Shown in pieces: positions 1 through 6,643 of a stretch of DNA of 14,600 bases. The DNA is from Anaerolineae bacterium (GTDB lineage Bacteria > Chloroflexota > Anaerolineae > 4572-78 > J111), in NCBI GenBank assembly GCA_020433785.1, contig JAGRCC010000246.1:1-14600 (forward strand), read 5' to 3'. Under the pieces are notes generated by a model. That model had not been told where the DNA came from, did not search any database, and saw only the letters and a program-made list of their open reading frames with translations. Made by a program: the position numbers and the translations under genes. The first letter of the stretch is position 1. Each line of letters begins with the position of its first letter.

Positions 1-114
1 ATCGGGAAAATGGCCGGCGGCAAACTCATCGAAGGCTTTGCCGCTAAAGACAAAGTTCAGGAGTTGGTGAATCATTTGTTTTTGTTTGTTGTTGTAGGTC
101 ACCCCTTCTCCCAT
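1..114 (-). CDS. Unrecognised protein, N-terminal fragment (runs off left edge)
   Basis: An ATG at 112-114 on the minus strand opens a frame that stays open for 38 codons to the window edge, starting MGEGVTYNNKQKQ. A good Shine-Dalgarno sequence, AAGGAG (119-124), lies 4 nt before the ATG. Third codon positions are rich in C and G, like the other genes here. I do not recognise the family from 38 residues; the start is hydrophilic, so no signal peptide is evident. The opposite strand is also open here, ending at a TAA at 124-126, but its codon choice fits less well and it lacks a visible start. A small perfect dyad, GTTGGA-C-TCCAAC (132-144), lies just upstream of the Shine-Dalgarno sequence and could be an operator; that is speculation. 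Confidence 0.45.
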   Translation of the reverse strand, partial: MGEGVTYNNKQKQMIHQLLNFVFSGKAFDEFAAGHFPD

Positions 115-300
115 TTTTCTCCTTAAAGTGGGTTGGACTCCAACTAACTATCTAAATAAAGCTGTTATAATTTGTTGCTTGATTATCTGATAACAACTCT
201 CCAACGACAATCCTGTCAACCTTATATTATTCAGATGGGATGCCTAACAGCCAATTAGCCTAAAAATTATAATGTAGAAATCTGAATTCGATAATTCTTT
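115..300. other. AT-rich intergenic spacer
   Basis: This stretch is clearly more AT-rich than the flanking genes and has no convincing coding frame. It should contain the promoter of the leftward partial gene, but I could not find a well-spaced -35/-10 pair. Small dyads are visible: GTTGGA-C-TCCAAC (132-144) and TTATC-T-GATAA around 183-193. Their role is unknown. Confidence 0.5.
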
Positions 301-442
301 TGTAGGGTGGGTTGAGCCGAAAATTTTGTCCTCTAACGAGTTAATGTTGGGTTTCATTCCGGGTGTTAGCCTTTGAATGTCTGGCGAAACCCAACAATTT
401 GGGCAATGCTGTCTCGAATGGCCCCATTCAACCCATCCTACG
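301..442. repeat. Nested inverted-repeat element (MITE/REP-like)
   Basis: The outer arms are TGTAGGGTGGGTTGA (301-315) and TCAACCCATCCTACG (428-442), which are reverse complements at 13 of 15 positions. Inside them lies a perfect 11-bp inverted repeat, TGTTGGGTTTC (345-355) against GAAACCCAACA (386-396). The whole is a nested imperfect palindrome of about 142 bp with no coding capacity. Sequences of the type 'GTAGGGTGGGTT...AACCCAACA' are, as I recall, common dispersed palindromic repeats in several bacterial phyla. I therefore infer a small non-autonomous or REP-like element. No target-site duplication could be confirmed. The minisatellite begins 18 bp after its right end. Confidence 0.6.
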
Positions 443-460
443 CTGATTTGTCGAACTGCC

Positions 461-970
461 CGCCGAATGGTTCGTACCACCGAAAAATGGTTCGTACCAC
501 TCGCCGAACCGTTCGTACCGCCGAAAAATGGTTCGTACCACCCGCCGAACGATTCGTACCACCGAAAAATGGTTCGTACCGCCGAAAAATGGTTCGTACC
601 ACCGCCCGAACGGTTCGTACCACTGAAAAATGGTTCGTACCACCCGCCGAACCATTCGTACCGCTTCCCGAACGGTTCGTACCGCCGAAAAATGGTTCGT
701 ACCACCTCCCGAACCATTCGTACCATCGAAAAATGGTTCCTACCACTCGCCGAACGATTCCTACCGCCCGCCGAACGATTCCTACCGTCGAAAAATGGTT
801 CCTACCACAAAAAAATGGTTCCTACCGACCGCCGAACGGTTCCTACCGCCGAAAAACGGTCCCTACCGGCCGCTGAACGATTCCTACCGTCGAAAAATGG
901 TTCCTACCGTCGAAAAATGGTTCCTACCGAGCGCCGAACGATTCCTACCGCCAAAAAATGGTTCCTACCG
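461..970. repeat. Minisatellite: about 25 tandem units of 19-21 bp, two unit types
   Basis: I count about 25 head-to-tail units. Type A reads approximately CGAAAAATGGTTCGTACCAC and type B approximately CGCCGAACGGTTCGTACCAC; 13 are A and 12 are B, interspersed irregularly. Nearly every unit carries a small dyad, GGT-N4-ACC. Units 1-13 (461-726) have the loop TCGT, whereas units 14-25 (727-970) have TCCT, with a sharp boundary near 735. Read on the minus strand, type A units become GGT-N4-ACC-A followed by five or six T, which resembles a very short terminator hairpin. The array begins 18 bp beyond the stop of the minus-strand gene at 989. Unit length is not a multiple of three and the units lack stops, so all six frames are open; those frames are not genes. 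There are no unique spacers, so it is not a CRISPR array. Confidence 0.9.
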
Positions 971-988
971 TTGTTAGCCTCGTGGATT

Positions 989-3900
989 TTATTTGACCAC
1001 TGAAATATCCTGCCACGTTTCGCCTTCATCCGCCGAGACGAAGATTTGGCCGGCAGTGGTAGCGGCGAAGAGGTGATCGCCGGCGGCTTTGAGGCCGGCG
1101 ACCTCAGCGTCGGACGGCAGGCCGCTGCCGGTGGTCGGCTGCCAGGTTTGGCCGTTGTCGTCGCTGCGGACGATGCCGCCCTGACCGCCGGCGAACAGCG
1201 TTCCGTCGGCGGTGTAGACGACGGCCAGCAGGCTGGTTAGCTGCGACGGGCCGGCGATGATCGGCCGGCTGGCCGGTTGCAGGCCGGTTTGCAGCAGCCG
1301 GGTGTCGAACTCGAGCGCGGCGGTCAGGGTGTTATCCGGCCCAACCGTGCTGGAAACGATGGAGAAATATTCGTCCGGGGTGGCTTGCTCTTGCCAGGTT
1401 TGCCCGCCGTCGTCGCTGGTGAATAGGCTTTGGCTATAGCCGAAGCGGGCGTAGGCCATGTCGCCGTCCGGGGCAAAGGTTAGCAGGTCGATCGTGCTGC
1501 TGTCGCCGGCTGAGGTGAGCACCTCGCTCCAGGTTTGCCCGCCGTCGTCAGAACGGTAGACCGCCCCAGCAGTACCGGCCAGCAGTGTTTTATCGCGCCC
1601 ATAATCAGGCGAGAAGGCGACGCGCTGCGCTCTAAATGTCAACGCCTCGCTCGATTGGTCGGTTTCGAGCGGAATCTGCGCCCAGGTCTGGCCGCCGTCG
1701 GTCGAGCGGTGTAGGCTGCGGCCGGTGGCGACATAGAGCGTCTCGTCCGTCGCAAAGTTGGGCGAAACGGCCAGCCGGTATTTGGTCAAGCCGTAGCTGG
1801 TGTCTCGCACCGGAAAAGCGGTACGACTCCAGGTCTGGCCGCCGTCATCGCTGCTGTAAAGGCCATTTTGCCCGCTGACGATAAACAGGGTTGGATCGGC
1901 ATCATCAGCGGCGACGGCCAGATCATTAATCGGGAAATTTTGAGGCGTCGGTTTAGGCGTCGTCCAGACGATGGCGCTGGACCGGAGTTGGGCCAGTTCG
2001 CCGTTTTCTTCGCCAAACATAAAATCGCCGTCCGGAGTGAAGGCGACGCTGGCAAAATTGCGGCCGATAAACGGTTTTTGCCAGGGCTGCCAGGTTTGCC
2101 CGGCATCGGTCGAGCGGAACAGCAAACTGGTGTTCGCGCCCGACGTATCTCTAAAGAAGAAGTAGACCGTCTGATCGGTCTCAAAGGTGGGTGAGAACAG
2201 AATTTTGGTGGGCATCAGGTTGTCGATGCCGGTTAGCCCGGCCCCGCCCGCCTCCCAGGTCAAGCCGCCATCGACGGAGCGCCATAGGCCCCCGCCGAAG
2301 GCCAGCGCCACGTCGCCTTGGGGGCTGAAGGCTAGCAGATCGGCCGAGACATCGAGCACTTGCAGCCATTCGGATAGGCTGCCGTTCGCCTGCACCGTGG
2401 TTAAAAAGAGACCGTCCACGACTTGAGGCAGCGATTGGCTGGCCAACACGACGCCGTTGTTGCTGAACGCCACGGTGTTGGCCGAATTGGCGGCCGGAAA
2501 AGGCGCGTTGGGGTCTAACTCGGTCAGGGCCGTCCAGGTTTCCCCGCCATCCAGCGATTGGTGCAGGCCGGCGTAGGTTGTCCGGGCAAAGATGAGTTGA
2601 TCCTGGCTGAAGTTGGGCGAGATGAAGAGCGCCTCGACCCATAGATCACGCAGGCCGTTCATGGCGGCTGGCCAGCTTTGGCCGCCGTCGGTCGATTTGT
2701 ACAGGCCGCCGGTTTGGCCGGGGGCGAGCAAGCTGACAAACATGGTCTGATCGGTTTCAAAATCGGGCGAAACGGCTACGGCCTTAACCGGCAAGGGCGG
2801 CAGATTTGCGCTCAGGTCTTGCCAGGTTCGGCCCTCATCTGGGCTGAGATACAGGCGCGGTTCAAAAGAAAAATCGCCGACGCTGGACTCAATGCGGGCC
2901 ACGGTCGCGCTGCCGGGCCGTTCGACCGCCAGCACGCTGCCGTCAGGCTCACGCGGTTCGGCCGGCGCGGCGGCAACAGCGGCTTCGATGTCGGGATCGG
3001 GTTCTGCGTCCATCGAGGCCACCAGCAACTGCCCATCGATGCCGATGAGAAAGAGGCGATTAGTGGCCGGGTCGATGGCGGCCAGCCGGTAGGCGTGATG
3101 GGGCGGCAGCCGCGTTTCGCCCAGCACATCGAGCGTCCCGGCCTCAAGTGTTAGCAGCCGGGGCTGGTCGTTGTCGCTGAGGTGGAGCAGATTGGTGGCC
3201 GGGTTGTAATGGGCGTCGCCAAAAACGCCGAGAAGCTGGTGGGCGTAACCGGGTTGGGGCGTCGCGGCCATGTCCAGGGTGCGCAGGCGGCGGTTGCTGT
3301 TGCGCAGATAGCCGATAAAAGCTCGTTGGCCGACCGGGTCCGGCTCGGCACTGACGAGGCTGATTTCAGTGTCGGTGAACGCCAGAGTTGGCTCCAGCGA
3401 CAGATCGTACACGTACAGGTAGCTGCCGCCGTTGGAGCCGGGGGTGCCGTTAGGCACAATGCTGTACAGCCACTGATTGTCCGCGTCGAGGCGGCTGGAG
3501 GCGACACACGGGTTCGGCGTCAACCCGTCGGGGCGGGCCGCGCTCTGCGGCAGCATTGTATCGCCGCTGAGGGTGTCGGCGGCCAGGACGGTGACGCCGC
3601 AGTTGCTCAAGTAGATGTTATCGCCGGTGGGGTCGGGCGCGATTTGGCCGCCCGGTTCCAGGGTCGCCAGTTCCAGCAGGGTGCCGCTGTCGACCACGGT
3701 GGCCGGATGGCCGCTAATGTACAGACGCTGGCGGCCCGAGTCCAGAGACAGTTGGCCGGAGTCGCGCCCCAGCTTGAAACCGAAATCGGCTATATTGCCG
3801 GCCAGGGTGGTTTCGGCCAGCACCTCCAGGCTGTCGCCATCCAGCAGGCGAACCCGATTGGCGCTGTCGGTCACAAAAATATCGCCCGATTCCGGATCAA

Positions 3901-5059
3901 CCAGCACGTCGCGCAGTTCGATGGCGGTGCTGGTCAGTTCGTAGCTGGCCTGTTCGAGATCGATTCGGTAGAGGAGGTGGTCGTACGGGTAGAGCGCCAG
4001 GGCCTGGTTGGTGACCGGGTCAACGGCGATGGCTTCAAAGGGCGTCAGGAGCGGGATGTCATCGAGCGACAGCAGCGTATCAACCGCCAGTCGGGCCAGC
4101 ACGGGGCCGCCGTCGTCGGAGTCGGCCGGCGTGGCCGGGGCCGACAGACCTTGGCTGTAGTACAGCACCTTCTCATCGGGCGAGAGCGTCATGCCGGTCG
4201 CGCCATAGCGGGGGCCGACTTCGTATGGAAAATCGGCCAGCTCGCCGTCGAGGGTCAGGCGATAGAGCATGATAAACTCGTTGAGGTTGACCATGAGCAG
4301 CAGTTCTTGCGTCGATGGCGTTGGAAAGATATCCAGAACTGGACCTTCGGCGGGATAGGTCTCCACCGCTTTAAGCGTGCTGGCTTCAAATATCTCCAAG
4401 CGCCAGATGCCTTCCGAGGCTCGGGCCAGGTAGAGCCGGTCGTTGGGCTGATCGATGGCCAAGGGGCCGGTGGTCGCCGCCGGCAGATCGAGGGTCTGGG
4501 CTTCGGTTAGCGCGCCGCTGTCAGTCTCATAACGGGTCAGGCGTTCGTCGCTGGCGGTGTAGAGCAGCCCGGTAGCGGCGGCCATTGATTTGACGGCGGT
4601 GATGGCCTGCGGCGTCTCCAGCGAGGCGCTGTCGATCACGCTGAGGGTGGCGGGCGCGTCGCTAAACTTTTCGCGCCACAGGGCGTAGATCAGGCCGGTG
4701 GTCGGATCGATTTGCAAATCAAGCGGCTCGTTGTCGCCGGTGTTGATTTTGATGTGATCGATAAATTCGCCGGACTTGAGATCGAACCGGCTGAGGCCGT
4801 TCCCTTCTTTAAGGCTGGGTTGGCCTTCGCTCAGAATGTAGGCGAAGCCGGCCTGGCTGTCCAACGCCAAGAATCGCGGTGTGGCCGCGTTGCCGGCCGG
4901 CACGCCAAAGTTATAGATTGCTTCAATTTGTGGGATGTCAGGTTGGTCAATCTGAAACGTTCGGTCGGTAGTCGCAGCAGCGGGGTGAAAGGGTGCGCCG
5001 GCAAAGGGGGGAGCGGTGAGCATGACCAAAAGGACAATGACTTTTAACCAGTTTACCAT
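989..5059 (-). CDS. Large secreted beta-propeller protein with Asp-box (BNR) repeats
   Basis: This gene encodes 1356 residues. Residues 1 to about 28 form a Sec signal peptide (MVNWLK, a hydrophobic VIVLLVML core, then small residues before AAATTD); there is no lipobox. Residues about 45-700 look like a YVTN/WD40-like propeller, with recurring 'LAIDPxTNRLYL'-type strands. From about 738 to 1345 there are eleven Asp-boxes of the form SxDxGxTW, near residues 738, 786, 836, 925, 981, 1068, 1116, 1168, 1213, 1297 and 1340. This is typical of sortilin/Vps10-like, Ycf48-like and sialidase-fold propellers. No sialidase catalytic set was recognised, so a binding or scaffolding role outside the membrane is likelier than an enzyme. 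The start has no clear Shine-Dalgarno sequence. The gene is monocistronic and ends with TAA 18 bp from the minisatellite; no conventional terminator is seen. Substrate and role are unknown. Confidence 0.85.
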   Translation of the reverse strand: MVNWLKVIVLLVMLTAPPFAGAPFHPAAATTDRTFQIDQPDIPQIEAIYNFGVPAGNAATPRFLALDSQAGFAYILSEGQPSLKEGNGLSRFDLKSGEFIDHIKINTGDNEPLDLQIDPTTGLIYALWREKFSDAPATLSVIDSASLETPQAITAVKSMAAATGLLYTASDERLTRYETDSGALTEAQTLDLPAATTGPLAIDQPNDRLYLARASEGIWRLEIFEASTLKAVETYPAEGPVLDIFPTPSTQELLLMVNLNEFIMLYRLTLDGELADFPYEVGPRYGATGMTLSPDEKVLYYSQGLSAPATPADSDDGGPVLARLAVDTLLSLDDIPLLTPFEAIAVDPVTNQALALYPYDHLLYRIDLEQASYELTSTAIELRDVLVDPESGDIFVTDSANRVRLLDGDSLEVLAETTLAGNIADFGFKLGRDSGQLSLDSGRQRLYISGHPATVVDSGTLLELATLEPGGQIAPDPTGDNIYLSNCGVTVLAADTLSGDTMLPQSAARPDGLTPNPCVASSRLDADNQWLYSIVPNGTPGSNGGSYLYVYDLSLEPTLAFTDTEISLVSAEPDPVGQRAFIGYLRNSNRRLRTLDMAATPQPGYAHQLLGVFGDAHYNPATNLLHLSDNDQPRLLTLEAGTLDVLGETRLPPHHAYRLAAIDPATNRLFLIGIDGQLLVASMDAEPDPDIEAAVAAAPAEPREPDGSVLAVERPGSATVARIESSVGDFSFEPRLYLSPDEGRTWQDLSANLPPLPVKAVAVSPDFETDQTMFVSLLAPGQTGGLYKSTDGGQSWPAAMNGLRDLWVEALFISPNFSQDQLIFARTTYAGLHQSLDGGETWTALTELDPNAPFPAANSANTVAFSNNGVVLASQSLPQVVDGLFLTTVQANGSLSEWLQVLDVSADLLAFSPQGDVALAFGGGLWRSVDGGLTWEAGGAGLTGIDNLMPTKILFSPTFETDQTVYFFFRDTSGANTSLLFRSTDAGQTWQPWQKPFIGRNFASVAFTPDGDFMFGEENGELAQLRSSAIVWTTPKPTPQNFPINDLAVAADDADPTLFIVSGQNGLYSSDDGGQTWSRTAFPVRDTSYGLTKYRLAVSPNFATDETLYVATGRSLHRSTDGGQTWAQIPLETDQSSEALTFRAQRVAFSPDYGRDKTLLAGTAGAVYRSDDGGQTWSEVLTSAGDSSTIDLLTFAPDGDMAYARFGYSQSLFTSDDGGQTWQEQATPDEYFSIVSSTVGPDNTLTAALEFDTRLLQTGLQPASRPIIAGPSQLTSLLAVVYTADGTLFAGGQGGIVRSDDNGQTWQPTTGSGLPSDAEVAGLKAAGDHLFAATTAGQIFVSADEGETWQDISVVK

Positions 5060-5093
5060 ACGATGCTTTTATACGATTTTATTTTGAGAGAAA

Positions 5094-5122
5094 ATTATAA
5101 CATGCGGTGTAGTGGACAGCAA
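5094..5122 (-). promoter_or_regulatory. Candidate promoter for the propeller gene
   Basis: On the minus strand, a perfect TATAAT (5094-5099) lies 17 bp after TTGCTG (5117-5122). This would start transcription near 5087 and give a leader of about 27 nt before the ATG at 5059. The -10 is consensus; the -35 matches only TTG. A second AT-rich string, TATAAA, lies closer to the start codon and could serve a leaderless transcript instead. Confidence 0.4.
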
Positions 5123-5129
5123 GGATACA

Positions 5130-5158
5130 TTGCAATCAAAGATGAATTGTGTTAAACT
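5130..5158 (+). promoter_or_regulatory. Candidate promoter for the L,D-transpeptidase gene
   Basis: TTGCAA (5130-5135) and TAAACT (5153-5158) are separated by 17 bp, each matching the sigma-70 consensus at four of six positions. Transcription would begin near 5165, just before the Shine-Dalgarno sequence GGAG at 5170-5173. It is divergent from the candidate promoter of the propeller gene; the two -35 boxes are only 7 bp apart, so the genes may share control. It supports translation starting at 5181 rather than at the upstream in-frame GTG at 5112. Confidence 0.35.
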
Positions 5159-5180
5159 GGGGCAAGTGCGGAGCATCAAT

Positions 5181-6512
5181 ATGTCAAATAACTTAGCGAC
5201 AAGTGCAACCGAAAATCTACGTCTTGGCATTGAAGCCGCCCGCGCCGGTCGGCGTGAAGCGGCTCGGAAACATTTGACCCGAGTGCTGGCGTATGCGCCC
5301 GATAATATTCCGGCGCTGCTATGGCTGGCCTATGTGGCCCCGGAGCCGGCCGAAAGTATTCGCTGGCTGGCCCAAGTGTTGACCCTCGAGCCGCACAACA
5401 AACGGGCCAAAGCCGGCCTTGAGTGGGCGATGAAGCGAGCGGGCCATCCCACCGGATCGCGGCTAAGTACGGAGGCCATTGAGTCAGACGAAGCCGTTCA
5501 GGCCAGCCACGCCGAAACCGAACTGCCCGATGACTTCATCCGCGCTCAGTTTTTGCAGGGAGATGAAGCTCAAAAGCGGGCTAGAAAGGCGGCCTTGGCG
5601 CAGCGGGCGCGGCGAAACATTGCGCCGTTGACGTTGGTGCTGCTGATTATCGGCGTTACCGTTCTGTTTAGCTCGGCCATCTGGTATCTGATTACCGTGC
5701 CCGATGAAACGCTGGCCGCCTGGATGTCAGAGCCGGCTCAACTACCCGGCCTCGAACCGGCGCCGGTTGAGGCGAAAGCGCTGTTTGTTGAGACGCCGCT
5801 CGAACAGGTTGCGCCGATGAAAGCTGAGCCTGAAACGGCGGCCTCGCCAAATTTCACCTCGAAGGCCGACACCATCATTTTGGAAAACAGCAAGCTGGCG
5901 GAAACGCTTGAAACCGACGATCCGTTCACTCCGCTGGAAGAAAACCAACTGCCGCCGCTCGATATTCCGCCGGTTATGCTGGATGGAGCAGCCCAAACAA
6001 CACCGGCACTTGATCTGCTGCAATTGGTTGGCCCGGCTGAAGAGATAATGGACGGGGTCCGCTTGTTTGTGCCGGTGGATGAAACGCTGCTGGCCTACCA
6101 ACCGGCTTTTCCTGACGAAAAGTGGATTGAGGTTGATATCGCCAACCAGCGCGTGACGTCCTGGGAAGGGAATGTCCCGGTCAAGGCGTTTGAGTCGTCA
6201 ACCGGCCTGCCCGATACGCCGACCGTGACCGGCCAGTTCAATATTTACTGGAAGCTGGAGTCGACGGTGATGATCGGCGCCGATTATTATTTACCGGAAG
6301 TGCCTTACACCATGTATTTTTACGGCGGCTACGCTCTCCACGGCGCTTATTGGCACAACAACTTCGGCCAGCCAATGAGCCACGGCTGCGTCAATCTCAG
6401 CATCGACAATTCAAAAGAGCTGTTTGAATGGGCTGATCCGGTGGTCCCGCTGGGCGAGACGCAGGTCGTTTCTTCGTTCGATAATCCGGGGACATTGGTG
6501 GTGGTCCATTAA
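5181..6512 (+). CDS. TPR-containing, membrane-anchored L,D-transpeptidase (YkuD domain)
   Basis: The start is taken at ATG 5181 (443 aa, MSNNLATSATENL) because GGAG at 5170-5173 sits 7 nt upstream; the frame is open back to a GTG at 5112 without a comparable ribosome site. Residues about 8-80 resemble TPR helices (LRLGIEAARAGRREAARKHL and following). Residues about 147-172 form one transmembrane helix, followed by a Pro/Glu-rich linker to about 300. The YkuD domain spans about 313-443, with the hallmark HGAYW (His387) and SHGCVN (catalytic Cys403). YkuD enzymes form 3-3 peptidoglycan cross-links or attach proteins to meso-DAP via a cysteine thioester; they resist most beta-lactams. The predicted topology is a TPR inside the cytoplasm and the catalytic domain outside. 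The cytoplasmic TPR is an unusual addition and suggests a partner protein. The gene has its own terminator. Confidence 0.9.
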   Translation: MSNNLATSATENLRLGIEAARAGRREAARKHLTRVLAYAPDNIPALLWLAYVAPEPAESIRWLAQVLTLEPHNKRAKAGLEWAMKRAGHPTGSRLSTEAIESDEAVQASHAETELPDDFIRAQFLQGDEAQKRARKAALAQRARRNIAPLTLVLLIIGVTVLFSSAIWYLITVPDETLAAWMSEPAQLPGLEPAPVEAKALFVETPLEQVAPMKAEPETAASPNFTSKADTIILENSKLAETLETDDPFTPLEENQLPPLDIPPVMLDGAAQTTPALDLLQLVGPAEEIMDGVRLFVPVDETLLAYQPAFPDEKWIEVDIANQRVTSWEGNVPVKAFESSTGLPDTPTVTGQFNIYWKLESTVMIGADYYLPEVPYTMYFYGGYALHGAYWHNNFGQPMSHGCVNLSIDNSKELFEWADPVVPLGETQVVSSFDNPGTLVVVH

Positions 6513-6535
6513 GGGGTAAGATGACGGTACCCTGC

Positions 6536-6569
6536 GCCCGCTCGATACCCAGCGAGTGGGCTTTTTTTT
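6536..6569 (+). terminator. Intrinsic terminator of the L,D-transpeptidase gene
   Basis: GCCCGCTCG (6536-6544) pairs with CGAGTGGGC (6553-6561) over 9 bp with one G-U pair, an 8-nt loop and a run of eight T (6562-6569). It lies 24 nt after the stop codon and isolates this gene from the downstream lipoprotein gene. Confidence 0.92.
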
Positions 6570-6643
6570 GGACTTCGATCTGTAACCGGTTTATGGTAAA
6601 ATAGTTACATTCTAAATATTACACCCTTTAAGGAATAAAGATA

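Noticed and set aside
461..970. CRISPR array
   Set aside because: The units are contiguous and 19-21 bp long with no unique spacers, and no cas genes are present.
244..1003. Overlapping open frames of 75-208 codons on both strands across the repeat array
   Set aside because: All six frames are open only because the repeat units lack stops and their length is not a multiple of three. The products are low-complexity and no ribosome site supports them.
3182..4510. 442-codon open frame on the plus strand
   Set aside because: It lies wholly antisense to the propeller gene, which has a signal peptide and clear repeats. The plus-strand product is of unnatural composition and reflects GC-biased codons on the other strand.
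5112..5180. Upstream GTG start for the L,D-transpeptidase
   Set aside because: ATG 5181 has a well-placed GGAG, and the candidate promoter lies inside the upstream extension.
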